64,000 nucleotides of DNA from Arenicola marina. Its lineage: Eukaryota > Annelida > Polychaeta > Arenicolidae. The stretch is from positions 31,676,254-31,740,253 of the forward strand of contig OZ025260.1 in the NCBI GenBank assembly GCA_964019135.1, given 5' to 3'. Of the stretch, positions 1-10,628 are shown in pieces; positions within the stretch are counted from its first letter, which is position 1; each line of letters begins with the position of its first letter. The position numbers were made by a program, and so were the translations under genes. Under the pieces are notes generated by a model. That model did not search any database and was not told the origin of the DNA. It saw only the letters and a program-made list of their open reading frames with translations.

Positions 1-411
1 TCGCATTACACACCGCTCCCAAGTGTACGATACTCGCCGACTGGGTATATATAACCCTTTTTCCTTTGTTGGTGTGGTGGCGGGCTATCCGTTATATCCC
101 ATCCCATGATATCCCTCACGCCTTGCCGACTACCGCGGCCCAATATTAAGTGCCGCCAAAACTTAGAAACTAACTACAGCTGCGTTCATTTAGGTTAAAA
201 ATACAACTTTACAACCCACCGGTCCAGCCAGCGCACGTGGCTATGTCTACATGGCTGCACGCCTCACGTCCGCTAAGTTTTTAATGCAGCGCGTCTGCGT
301 GGCCCAGTTGGATAAAGTACGGTTGAGAGCGATGTCTTCAGGGGTAACCACTTACTCTTCGTGAAGGAAGGCGTCATAGGATCGTTATTCTACGCAAACA
401 TATTCGAAGCA
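1..411. other. spacer without recognisable feature
   Basis: I see no coding exon, RNA gene or clear repeat in this stretch. It is ordinary mixed-composition sequence before the inverted-repeat region that starts near 412. Confidence 0.5.
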
Positions 412-793
412 ACTTGAATTAAAGTCCATCTCTTGGGGGGGTATTTGTTAATAAACCACTTTCAAATATACCTTTCCCAGTGTTTACTAAAGCCATTTAT
501 CAGATGCAATTATTTTACAATGTCTCTTATGCCATAAATATTAATATCTAAAGTCACCAAAATAAACTCAAGCAGCGAACGATCCATTTCCAAACCCCCG
601 CCCAGAGTACAGATTTGTGACGTCACAAGATGAACCGGTTTGAGTGCGCCTCGCTCGCTTCGACTGCCCGCGCTGTTTGAATGTACGTGCGGCAGAGAAG
701 CTCAAATTCAGATGTTTATTTCGGTTAACATTACCTCATCATGATGAATATTTACCACATGTAGATGTAGATAGACCTACATCTATGACATTA

Positions 794-1015
794 AGGGCCC
801 CAGAGGGGCTTTTTCTACACAGCGACACGGCGATTTTTAAAATCGACAACGCGACATTGGGGTTGCCTTAGAATCGACATGCGACATAAGACTTAGCGAC
901 ATGGAACTTTTCTTAAAATCGACACGCGACATGGACCTTTTCTTAAAATCGACACGCGACATGGACCATTTCTTAAAATCGACACGCGACATGGCTATCC
1001 CCCCTCAGGGGCCCT
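794..1015 (+). mobile_element. MITE copy A, with internal ~30-bp repeats
   Basis: This 222-bp non-coding element starts with AGGGCCCC and ends with GGGGCCCT, so it has short terminal inverted repeats. It is flanked by a perfect 6-bp target duplication, ACATTA, at 788-793 and 1016-1021. Inside are about three tandem units of some 30 bp, each with AAAATCGACACGCGACATGG. A second copy lies inverted at 1759-1949. Superfamilies with 6-bp duplications include IS3EU and Dada, but I cannot assign one from the termini. Confidence 0.75.
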
Positions 1016-1758
1016 ACATTAGAGGTGTGTTCTTGTTGGTTAGAGCAACATTCGTGACATTGACAGAAAACAAACAGCTGCAGTGGCACTGTGTGTTGCC
1101 AGCCTACTGGCTACAAATAAAGGGTGGGCTAGGCTACAGTAGTGGACGGGCCGTCTCAGGGATATCCGTCGAATCGTAGACATAGAATCTAGATCCGGGG
1201 TTAAATGAAATGTATGTACTAAAAGAAGTTGTTCATGAAGATCAGAAGGAAGGGAGGGCGGCATTTATCGGTCTAGCTTAAAAAGCACACTGCGCACATC
1301 TCATATTATGCTTCATCGCGTACTTATTTATAGTAATACTTGTGGACACCCGAACGTTATGGTGTCCGGTCGGGACAAACAACTAAGCAGCTTTCACCAA
1401 TTTGTCTGCTGGTCACCGCATTAATATTTTATATGATTACAAGGCATATTTGCACGTTTTTGATCTAGATACCATGACATAATAAGCTTCGCTTTTTATG
1501 AATGAAACGTTCGCACTTCTTCCGAAAATACTGTTTTGCGCGAAGGGCGTTTCTAGGTTTTCAACGTTTACAGCTCCTTAGCAATCTGCAGTCTTATGTC
1601 GCGGTGGCTCGAAGCGATACGTACGGCCGGAGAATACATGCTCCAGGTGGCCGGAATTCCTCCACTTCTTTTTCCTCACCCTCACTATCATTAATTCTAA
1701 ATAATCGTGCGCCCATCGCCACATCCCGATCGATGCGGGAGGACGCCTACCCTCCTAT

Positions 1759-1949
1759 AGGGCCCCTGAGGGGGGGTAGCCATGTCGCGTGTCGATTTTA
1801 ACAAAAGATCCATGTCGCGTGTCGATTTTAACAAAAGGTCCATGTCGCGTGTCGCTAAGTCTTGTGTCGCATGTCGATTCTAAGACAACCCCAATGTCGC
1901 GTTGTCGATTTTAAAAATCGCCGTGTCGAAAAAGCCCCTCTTGGGCCCT
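1759..1949 (-). mobile_element. MITE copy B, inverted relative to copy A
   Basis: This 191-bp element has the same AGGGCCCC...GGGCCCT termini and the same internal repeats as copy A, on the other strand. It has one fewer internal ~30-bp unit. Its own 6-bp target duplication, TCCTAT, is at 1753-1758 and 1950-1955. The different duplication shows that it inserted independently and was not copied together with A. Confidence 0.75.
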
Positions 1950-2285
1950 TCCTATAGACGCCATGCTCAAAAGACGCGTTTACCGTATTGCGCAACAAAA
2001 CCGGTTCATCTTGTGACGTAACGAATCAGTGAAAAGATTGCCCTTGTCTATCTTCTACCTTTTTTACTAGGTAGGAGATAAAGTGGCTAATATTGTTAAT
2101 ACGGGTGGCGAATAAATTCAGTGCGTACGGAATTTCGTTAATATAGTGCAAATGGGTCAAATATATGCAAAGTAACATAGGACATAAGAGATGGACTTTA
2201 AGTGACACGTGGAATTGAATTTATGATATGGTGAATTGAATTATTAATAATGTGCAATTAGCGCTATTTGGACATATCATTAATT

Positions 2286-2590
2286 CAACTCGACATAAAA
2301 TTAATTAATTCAATTTCACATATCGTTAATTGGTTAATTTAACGTATGCACTCACATGTGCGACATGTGCATGTAACATATATATGTGCAATACTATGAT
2401 ATATGTACAAATATTTCGACAGATGCGCAATTATTTACAGATATGTTGAATAGGCAAATATTTGCATATATGCAACTCGACATAACATTCATTCAATTTC
2501 ACATATCGTTAATTCATTAATTAAACGTATGCACTTATTTAACATGTGCGACATGTGCATATAACATATGTGCATGTGACATATATATTG
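2286..2590. repeat. direct duplication of about 115 bp, offset about 185 bp
   Basis: The stretch from about 2286 to 2400 recurs at about 2471-2590 in the same orientation. Both begin with CTCGACATAA, continue with TTCAATTTCACATATCGTTAA, and reach a segment with ACATGTGCGACATGTGCAT. The AT-rich sequence between them also carries related fragments. No open frame or transposon end is evident. Confidence 0.65.
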
Positions 2591-2611
2591 ATATTTGTGC
2601 AAATATTCGGA

Positions 2612-2800
2612 CAGAAAAAATACCCCTTCCGAGGAGATTTTGCCGGTAGAAGGCTCCTTTTGATCGGATTTGGAGGTGACAAAGGGCGGGGGGCTTTACC
2701 GCGCCTCCCCCCCCCCCCCCCCCCCGCCGGGGGCGGCAGATATGTTCCGTGCAACGAGCAGACCATTGCAGAAAACCCCGCATTCCTAGCATCACAGCAT
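2612..2800. repeat. short dispersed repeat with poly-C core
   Basis: The first part, with AAAAAATACCCCTT and GATCGGATTTGG, resembles 28748-28815 in the third tandem unit. A run of about 20 C sits at 2706-2725, followed by a CCGGGGGC-type segment similar to 29135-29170. It looks like a dispersed element that carries a homopolymer. The family is unknown. Confidence 0.4.
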
Positions 2801-2810
2801 TTGCAGTGAC

Positions 2811-4621
2811 CCCTCAATAAAATGTATAACAGTCCAACTGTAAATTATATGTTGCGTTTATCAAAGTGAGGTCACGTGTGCAAACGTGATACACACTATA
2901 CAATCGTTTAGGACTCACCTAACCGCGTTACGTATGAAAAGCTGAGTCAATGCTAGCGTAACATGAGCCTTAAACAATAGCTTGTCATGTCACTAAAGTG
3001 CATAATATGTATTCTTTGTATCATGTCGGAAGCTTGTTTGGTGTAACATTTATAAGTTTAACGAGTTTAGCGAATACACAAATGTCCGAGGCTGTATCAT
3101 AACGGGGTCGTGTAAGATAAACCCTATACTTTAGACGTTGGGATGTTGTGTGGGAACAGCTAGCCTTCGACCCATTCGCATTCATTCCCAGACGGTCATG
3201 TCCGTGAGGAATAACACTCTTCTGAACCAAACATCCGCCTTTCGTAATGAAGCTGTAAAATGTGTCACCATACCTACTATTTACAGGATTCGTGATTTTT
3301 ACTCTACGTGGAAATGAAATAAGTTGGGTGTTGCAGGCCGCCTGTGGCCATACAATGGCGAAAGAGGGCCAAGGAACCTCCACTGGGCTATGAAGCATGA
3401 ACTAGGCCTAATGACCCAGATTATGTGGTTATTTAATGCAGCAGACGATGCTGCTTTGTCAGCTGTCCTGTCAGTTGTGCGAAGGTAAAGGTGAAGGTCA
3501 TCCAACTGCCACATTATCGTTCACAAATACCCCCCCCCCCCCCACACACACAATATCTTCCAAACGCGTAACGTATATACATGTGATGAAAGAGCTGAAA
3601 GAGTTATGTGGGCTGAAATGCTTCAATTGAGACGGATTAAAGAGGATTTGGTAGATCAAACAAACTGTACTTCACCCACCGTGTAAACCGGAAGCGAAAG
3701 AACGCGGGAAGCCACTTGTTTAGCCAGACCCGGCATTATGTCGTCAACATGCAAGTTATTACGAAATTAGCTCCGCGAGGAGGCACGGCGGGATAACGTT
3801 TATACTGAGGCTACCGTGAAACCCCCGCGGTTTGAATAATTATAGGTGTCAGTGTAAATGATGTTTTCCCGCTTTTAAAGTAAAACTGTCCCTAAATGCA
3901 CGAGCTTTACGGATGATGTTAGGATGTATATAATTAATTCCCGATGCCACAAACAATAAGGATAATTACCATTTTATGATGGTCTTCATGGGGCGAAGTG
4001 GGGAATAACATTGAATTTTTTCGGAACTTGTGTTCGATTAATTAAATTTGTTAAAACGACAAAGCATCATGACTATAAGATGTTCATTTGCATTGTAACT
4101 GTTGTAACCGCTCACCTATTACAGAGCACACGGTAGCCTGTCCTACCTACCGTGCTTGGCTACATCTAACTTTACTATGATATATATACTTAGGTTATAT
4201 ATGTTATGTTATTTATGTATCTGCTCTCTCTGCATGATATTATTAGTCAGCTGAAGATATTTTCGCAAAAGGGCGATGCGTCGTTTTGCTCTAATAATAA
4301 CATGTAATAATAGCAACTATATAAGAATGATTACGGCCGACTCCCATGGCTCGAGGGGTTGTATAGCTATTTATGGGTTTAATGTGTGGTTACTCGATGT
4401 GAGGCCGATGGTCTATGGGCCTCCTGGCCAGTCTGGCGTCTGTACTACACGTGCTGCACCATCCCAGGAGTAAGGCAGGGGAGACTGTCCCAACCCCTGG
4501 GGGAGGGGCGGTGGGGGTGGGCAATAGTATGAGTGCCACGGTACATGGGAATAACAATTTTTAGGGGGGGGTCGGGCTGAGAAGCTAGTAAGAAGAAATA
4601 AATAATAAATCACCTCTCATC
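2811..4621. other. spacer without recognisable gene
   Basis: No exon, RNA gene or clear transposon was found. A C-run followed by CA repeats lies at 3530-3550. A minus-strand frame of 125 codons ends at 3021, but it has no recognisable motif and I do not call it a gene. Confidence 0.45.
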
Positions 4622-4769
4622 GAGTGGCGGATCTAGAAGGGGGGGGGGGTTCGCACGACCTAACCAGCACCCTCCACCCCCGTCGCGGGATCCGCGCCTG
4701 GATAGTACTTGAATAAATGGTGACCCCCCCCCCCCCCCAACTTTCGTAAAATTCCAGGATCCGCCACTG
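4622..4769. mobile_element. hAT-like MITE
   Basis: About 148 bp are bounded by GAGTGGCGGATC on the left and GATCCGCCACTG on the right, which are near-perfect terminal inverted repeats. The CAGTGGCGGATC type of terminus is typical of hAT-derived MITEs. The interior is a G-run and a C-run facing each other, so the element could fold on itself. No clean 8-bp target duplication is visible. There is no coding capacity. Confidence 0.55.
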
Positions 4770-5759
4770 CAATCTAAGTAAGTGAATTTTTCCAATTTAA
4801 GGGACTGAGTGAAAATAACGGGTCAAAACAAAAGTTGATGGTTACGCCACAAAATATTAAATGTTACCGTCGTTGGTCGTTGGTCTCATTCACAATCAGT
4901 ATACATACATTGGACACGTTTTCAGTCAGCCTGTGATTCATTCATAAAGTCGTATAACCAGTTACTTTTAGGAGCACCACCACAACGAGCTGGTGACGCA
5001 GCGAAGACAATCTCCCCGCACGGTGGCACTACGCAAGCTCCGCTTTTATATAATGGAGCCCTAGCGGAGTGAGTCGAAGGCAGAAAGTGCGACGACAATG
5101 CCCTTGTACATACGGCCCCAGAGGACGTATGCATACATCGATTCCCTGACCGTTACATCTTGCGGACGCACGCATATTTTGTATTGCTTTCAAAGGCGGA
5201 AACAGGCAATACAGACACGGACAACAAGATGTTAGAACCCATTTTGTTAAAGCTAGGTAAGAGGAAGGAAATATGATTATACAAGTAAGAAGTAATTACA
5301 TTTTCTGTAGGTCTTGAGAGAGACTCTTACAACATCCTCTATCTGTTTTCCACAACATTATTCTCTAATTCTACACTCATGTTTTAATTTGGCACGGCAG
5401 TTTTGATATAACATTTACTTTTATACCGACAATTATATTTAGATTGCCTTAGTTCCTAATTATCTGTAAATATATGTATTCTGTAAAAATAAGTAGGTTA
5501 CCCAGTGTCAGGAACTCGAAATATAACATCGATGATATTTAACTGTAATTTGGTATCTAGGATAACTTTTATTAGTTTGGTTTAAGCATATTTTAATTTT
5601 TTACAATCGGAAAACAGGCAAGGCCTATATGAATCCTTTTGCACATAATAATAATATATAATATAACACACACACACCAGAAAATACAGATTCAAAGAAT
5701 TAACACTGTTTGCCATTAGTTCGATGATTTAACCACGCAGCAATAGGTACACTTGATGT
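4770..5759. other. spacer, AT-rich, with small microsatellite
   Basis: I see no gene here. A short microsatellite of ATA and CA units lies at about 5645-5680, just beyond the 3' end of the LINE fragment. It may descend from that element's tail. Confidence 0.4.
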
Positions 5760-6038
5760 CTATTTAAAGCGTTTAATATTTTCAATATATTTATGTACAG
5801 CTGTGAAGATTTCTACATTTGTATCGTAAGACAAGGATGGGTTACCAAAAAAAAGTGTGCCTTGTGACATCGGGGTATGAGTAACTATTTTTCCCATCAG
5901 TATTTCGCGCTCATTTGTGTATGTTGGACAAGAATAGAAAAAATGAACGCTATCTTCGCTAGCAGCACCGCAGTTGCACCGCGGACTGTCGACAATATGC
6001 ATATGAAATAGATGAGCATTTAAAGTACTGCAACTTTA
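5760..6038 (-). mobile_element. 3' fragment of a non-LTR retrotransposon (LINE), C-terminal reverse-transcriptase tail
   Basis: On the minus strand the frame reads a His-rich stretch (NAHLFHMHIVDSP), then RCNCGAASED, HFFYSCPTY and NERE. This is the CxC...H...C...R pattern at the C-terminus of many LINE polymerases, often annotated as a zinc-binding domain. Open sequence extends upstream to about 6038, where an in-frame stop precedes it. No polymerase core motif is present, so this is the usual 5'-truncated LINE copy. I cannot separate the Jockey, CR1 and related clades from this tail. Confidence 0.7.
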
Positions 6039-7028
6039 TTAGTTTTTCTAGCACGGCATTGTTACGCTCAGTCAGAGGCAGAGTTTCCATAGTGAAGGTT
6101 CAAAGGAGGCTGGCTCGAGAGAGGCGCTACAGCGTCGATATACGACCCACTCATTCGACGGCATCCGGAATTGACGTGGGCGATAATCCATCGCAGTCCC
6201 AATAGTACAATAGAAGGCTTGGGTCACTGTCACAATAGGAAGGCGCCATTGTGGATATATTCATGGCGCGTACTCGGCAGCAATACGGTCGATTGCGGGT
6301 TCAAACCCCACACGTGTCTGGGGCCTGTCATGGTCGTCTCGTTGCCCCAGAGGTTTATTATTCCATGTGTACACAAAGGTGGCAGAAACAGCATTCCACC
6401 CATAGTTGCCAATGTTGATTGGTAAGGTGTAATATGACGATGTGAAACTCGCCCTGATTGGACGCTGACCCGTAAGGTGTATAACAGACCCTGAATGGTA
6501 AGCTGTGTTACAAAAGTTCTTGCCCTACCGTAACAGTAGTTCTCACCTTCTTGATTGGAGGCCGACTGGTAAGATCTATAAAGCGGAACATGTTGCTCTC
6601 ACGGTATTGATTGGTTCCGATATTTTCCACGGTCCATTCATTGTATAGACACGGGACATGAATGACTAGCTGATCAGTCGAGCGTGAATCCAAAGAACGT
6701 GGCTGTCTGTTGGGTACGGAGTGGGCGATGGGGGTGGGGGGGTGAGGTAGGAGGAGAGGGCCTGCTGCATGGTGGCGGTAGTGGGAGGTGGAGGTGGGTA
6801 TGGCGTGCGTGGTGAATAAAGCTGCGGCCGACGGACATGCACACACAATGTGCTGTGAGCTCTCTGGACGCGACCCAAGGCCAACGTGTGGTAAGAGGCG
6901 GCAACCGACCGCAGCGGACGTGATATCGCCGCATGGTGGCGCCACCAAACGCGGGGGGCCGCCAGGCCGTTGTAACGAACCGGCTATCCACTCACTGCAC
7001 AAAGCGGCGCATGTTGTGAAAGGGACCC
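6039..7028. other. spacer before the tandem gene cluster; one tRNA-like B-box
   Basis: No gene was recognised. At about 6297-6307 the motif GGTTCAAACCC resembles a Pol III B-box, followed by a GGGGC...GCCCC pair. This may be a decayed tRNA-derived SINE, but I cannot define its ends. Overlapping frames on both strands at 6500-7030 have no recognisable motif and appear to be chance. Confidence 0.35.
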
Positions 7029-7205
7029 GGCACACTCGCCGATCGTGCTCCTATGTGGAAGGACAATCGGCTTCTCACCCGACGTGAAGGAGAGAGTCGA
7101 GCCCGCACGGAACTTTATTCCGAGCCCACCCGGGCGGAAGTACTCGGTGGTGAATAAAATCCCCGGGTATATTAGACACATCAGTACATGTAAGGATCGA
7201 CTACA

Positions 7206-7213
7206 TATAAATA
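7206..7213 (+). promoter_or_regulatory. TATA box of gene copy 1
   Basis: TATAAATA lies 171 bp upstream of the first in-frame ATG and is conserved in all three units. Transcription would start near 7235-7240. The leader would contain a short upstream frame that starts at about 7251 and is not in frame with the main gene. Confidence 0.55.
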
Positions 7214-7376
7214 GTGACCTGTTAAGGGGTGTTCGACTTTCCTGGGTGTGATGTGTCACGGGTGGCGGCGGTCTGCTGTTGCGACGTTGGGGTCTCGCCT
7301 CTGACAGCTCTAGATCTCGCGTTGTCACGGGACGTCGTGATTCCTCCCGAGAATCCGGGTCACAAATATATCCGCC

Positions 7377-10300
7377 ATGTGGACCCCGGACAGCGTCCCG
7401 CCGCGCGCGACCCCTAGCGGGAGATTGCTGGTACCAGGACATACGGGTCAGCTACGCTTTATCATGATGCTTCTGATTGTCACCGCCAGTTGTATTGTAT
7501 CTGGAGCGTCACCTGGTGTATTACCGGATGACGCTGGGAATGAGACGTCTGTCCACGTGACGACCGTTCCGCAGAAAGTGGCGCCTTCAGATCCCGTGTT
7601 AACTCGCGATCACGAGTTCTTCGTCCGGAACCTCAGCATGACGTCACGATGCCGCGTGAGACCCACAAACCTCTTCGTGCACACTCGTATCGCCGATATC
7701 ATGACGTGGAATACCAAGATGATCGAATACACTTTCTCCCTCAAAGGGTATTCTTACAATCCCCTCGCCTCCAACAACACATGGACGTACAAGACGCACA
7801 CGTGGGCACGCGTCGTCACGGGTCAAGGTCAGACGATCCTCAACTTGGCCTTCAATCACGGCGTGCTTTCCCTCATGACCTTGAAGTTCGGGGTGGAGAA
7901 ATTGGACATAGAGCTGGAGGATATGCCCCAGGGCTGCGTGGGGGATCTGAACGAGGAGGATAAAGTGGACGTGGTCTTGGATATCACCGTCCGGGATATG
8001 GAGTACAACGGGACGATCAGCGTGCTGGAGGGCAGGTCGAGCGTGTGTTACCAAGTGATACGGCCGGAGAATGGACGCGCACACTTCACCGACCGCTGCT
8101 GTTACTACCGCCTCGACGGCAAGACCATCGAGTGCTACGAGGCCGTGCCCAACAAGTGGCTGCGCACCCTCGACATCCTCCTGGCCTGCCTCATGCTCGC
8201 CGTCTTCGTCTTCGGCCCCGTCCTCGTTCCCGATTGGATCTACTCTGTGACCATGGCTACCGCGGAATATGGCGTCATCCTGAAGGAGCACCTCTACAAG
8301 ACGATGGTGATATCCCGATGTGACAAGGCTGACGACCTTGGACATACGCCGTACAACGCCGAGCACGTCATCGACTTGCGCAACAGAAGGGATTTCATCC
8401 GCTGTCGCTGTCTACTCAGCGAGCTTCCATCGGATACTGTCATTCCCATCAAACTGGAACAGTTCGACATCATGGTCAACTACCGGAAACTTCTACCGGA
8501 GAACCGCGTTCCCGTTGGCATGACCCATAGTTTAACGCGCGCCTTGTTTCTCTGCAAGCTTCGGCAGCTTGAACCGTTCGAAGAGTGTTGCCATGCCAAT
8601 ATCTTCGGCTGCTGCACCTCCTGCAAACCCCGTCCTTGGCTCAACCTGTGTACCATCTTCGGACGCGTGTTGCTCGTCCTGATGATGCCCTTCCCGTTCT
8701 ACGTCCGTCTGGCTCTTTACTACTTCTTCGAGCATCCGGAAATTGAGGAGCGCCGCGTGGCGGCCTCCCACATGGGACTAGACATGACGTATAACTTCCG
8801 CCTGATGCAGTACCTGACCCCGACTCACCCCATCTTCCTCGCCGCCTTCATCGTCTACTTCAGCGTGGGGCTGGTCAGCGCCTGGCTGGGCAACACCGTG
8901 AAGGAGACCCGCTACCAGAGGGCCATCATCGACTCCTTCACCGACCTCAAGGACATGTCGTGGCTGAACGCCCTGGCGCTCGCTACACGCAACCTACTGC
9001 TGCCCTTCAAGAAGTACGGCATGTTCGGCTGTTTCCTCGGCCTCCTCATCTGGCCCATCTTCCTCCCGCTATCGGCTTTGATCTGCTTCGTGTACTGCTT
9101 GCCAATCGTCTTCATCACCTGCCGCATCATCTATCACATTTTCCAGAACCGAGAGGAACCCAAGAAGACGGAATTCTGGAAAAGTCTCAAAAAGTTTGAG
9201 CTGGAGTTCCTGCTAAAGAAAATTAAGGATAAGAACACAAAGCGGAAAATACGAGAGAATTTGTATTGTAACTCGGACGTGCAGCGAAATTGCGTCAACA
9301 TGTTGGTGGTCAGCGTCATTCTCACGACGTTGTACTCCGGTATGTTGATGGCTGCCGAGGTGTCGAGCTTCCTCTCTGAGATCATCTGCTTCACCATGAT
9401 GGGGCTGATCGTGAACGCCTCCAAGGTGCTGCGATACGGCAGTCTCATCTTCCTCGTGCTTATCTACAGTTACGACACGTATAACAATGTCAACAAGAGG
9501 TATCTGAAGCTGAACAAAGCCCTTTTCTCGGAGATCCAACGACGGATCAAGGATCTCGAGGACTACACCAGTTTGCCGTCAAATCTACAGCAAAACCGTG
9601 GGTTTAAGGCTTGCGAGAACAGTGAGCAGGCAGACTATGAGGCCGACGACGACCTGTCAAACACGCCGTACCACTGGGACATCAACGACCTCATCTTAAT
9701 GGTGGACAGCGAGGACACTCCGCGCATTCCCAAGAAGCTCTTTGAGGAGGTATGTTCGATCCAGGTGGCTGGCAGTCCAGGTCCCGTGTACCGCAGCCTG
9801 CTCCAGGCCACCGGCAAGTTCCTCGTCATCATCATGTTCCTCATCTTCGTCTTCCTAGTCGTCATGTCGTTCGGCGAATCCTACAAGATCTCGTCCACCA
9901 ACCAGACCATCGCCACGTTGGCCGGTGGCTTTCTACCCTTCATCTTCACCAATATGCTGAAGCCCGCCGCTCCTCAGGTGGAAACGGGACTTGTCAGCTT
10001 CAAGAGCAAGCTGGAGGAGATTATCAAAAACTTCAGACAAAGCTGGCCCATGTACGACTTGGTCTTTGACGTGGGTGCCAAACCAGACTCTGATGACGAA
10101 GGAGAGGAGAACGACGAGAAGGAAGGGAAGGAGAAACATGGAGAAGCACAGACCATGGAAGGGAAAGGAGGTGAAGGGAAAGGTCCCGATGGCTGCGACC
10201 TCTTGACCTCAGATCTCCCAGATGGTGGTAAGGCCACCATTAACAAAGCAGCGACAAACCAAGTTAACGGGGAGAAGAAGAACAAAAACAAAAATGGCGG

Positions 10301-10628
10301 TGATAAAAATAAGAAGACTGGTAAAGATGGCGGCGGTAAAGGGGATGCGAAAGGGACGAAAATGAAAATGTTGTGTAACGGGAAGCCGCAGCCAACCACG
10401 AACGACATGATCCTCAGCATCAAGTCGAAAGCGGAGGAAATGGAGATGGAACCGGCCACGCACGGCACCAAAGTCGACATCCTGATCATCTTGTCTGAGC
10501 GCGACCAGGAGTGGCTCATGGAGTGGAGCAGCGTGGAGGAATTTCTGGAAATCCAGCAGGAGCTGGACCGAGCGGGACTCTCCCTAGTGACAGGTCAAGG
10601 AAGCAGGTTGGGAGACCAAGCGGTGTGA
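7377..10628 (+). CDS. uncharacterised multi-pass membrane protein, copy 1 (intronless, 1083 aa)
   Basis: I do not recognise the family. The chain has a hydrophobic signal-like segment at residues 30-47, then an extracellular-type domain at about 48-262 with cysteines and N-glycosylation sequons near 55, 85, 133 and 211. Membrane-type segments follow at about 264-290, 423-450, 484-505, 548-590 (probably two), 640-699 (two or three), 812-832 and 841-862. A lysine/glycine/glutamate-rich tail occupies about 900-1000, and a conserved acidic end follows. Met30 (7464) directly precedes the signal-like segment and may be the true start, but Met1 (7377) has a better Kozak context. There is no intron. 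A possible AATAAA lies at 11247. Ion channel or receptor roles are possible but no motif shows either. Confidence 0.85.
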   Translation: MWTPDSVPPRATPSGRLLVPGHTGQLRFIMMLLIVTASCIVSGASPGVLPDDAGNETSVHVTTVPQKVAPSDPVLTRDHEFFVRNLSMTSRCRVRPTNLFVHTRIADIMTWNTKMIEYTFSLKGYSYNPLASNNTWTYKTHTWARVVTGQGQTILNLAFNHGVLSLMTLKFGVEKLDIELEDMPQGCVGDLNEEDKVDVVLDITVRDMEYNGTISVLEGRSSVCYQVIRPENGRAHFTDRCCYYRLDGKTIECYEAVPNKWLRTLDILLACLMLAVFVFGPVLVPDWIYSVTMATAEYGVILKEHLYKTMVISRCDKADDLGHTPYNAEHVIDLRNRRDFIRCRCLLSELPSDTVIPIKLEQFDIMVNYRKLLPENRVPVGMTHSLTRALFLCKLRQLEPFEECCHANIFGCCTSCKPRPWLNLCTIFGRVLLVLMMPFPFYVRLALYYFFEHPEIEERRVAASHMGLDMTYNFRLMQYLTPTHPIFLAAFIVYFSVGLVSAWLGNTVKETRYQRAIIDSFTDLKDMSWLNALALATRNLLLPFKKYGMFGCFLGLLIWPIFLPLSALICFVYCLPIVFITCRIIYHIFQNREEPKKTEFWKSLKKFELEFLLKKIKDKNTKRKIRENLYCNSDVQRNCVNMLVVSVILTTLYSGMLMAAEVSSFLSEIICFTMMGLIVNASKVLRYGSLIFLVLIYSYDTYNNVNKRYLKLNKALFSEIQRRIKDLEDYTSLPSNLQQNRGFKACENSEQADYEADDDLSNTPYHWDINDLILMVDSEDTPRIPKKLFEEVCSIQVAGSPGPVYRSLLQATGKFLVIIMFLIFVFLVVMSFGESYKISSTNQTIATLAGGFLPFIFTNMLKPAAPQVETGLVSFKSKLEEIIKNFRQSWPMYDLVFDVGAKPDSDDEGEENDEKEGKEKHGEAQTMEGKGGEGKGPDGCDLLTSDLPDGGKATINKAATNQVNGEKKNKNKNGGDKNKKTGKDGGGKGDAKGTKMKMLCNGKPQPTTNDMILSIKSKAEEMEMEPATHGTKVDILIILSERDQEWLMEWSSVEEFLEIQQELDRAGLSLVTGQGSRLGDQAV

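Larger units (their letters stand above)
412..2207. repeat. island-like inverted repeat surrounding two MITEs
   Basis: Short blocks match in inverted orientation at similar distances from the centre. A block at about 416-434 (TTAAAGTCCATCTCTT) matches the reverse complement of about 2186-2204. A block at about 616-641 (ACAAGATGAACCGGTTT) matches the reverse complement of about 1997-2020. The sequence between the blocks has mostly diverged. This could be the worn ends of an older palindromic DNA transposon that later received the two MITEs, or two old repeats in opposite orientation. No transposase is recognisable. Confidence 0.4.

Noticed and set aside
3021-3398. Minus-strand frame of 125 codons
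   Set aside because: No recognisable motif, no splice context and no second copy. Probably chance.
7644-8366. Antisense 240-codon frame opposite gene copy 1 (and its counterparts in copies 2 and 3)
   Set aside because: It mirrors the codon structure of the GC-rich sense gene and is shortened in copy 3, while the sense frame stays intact.
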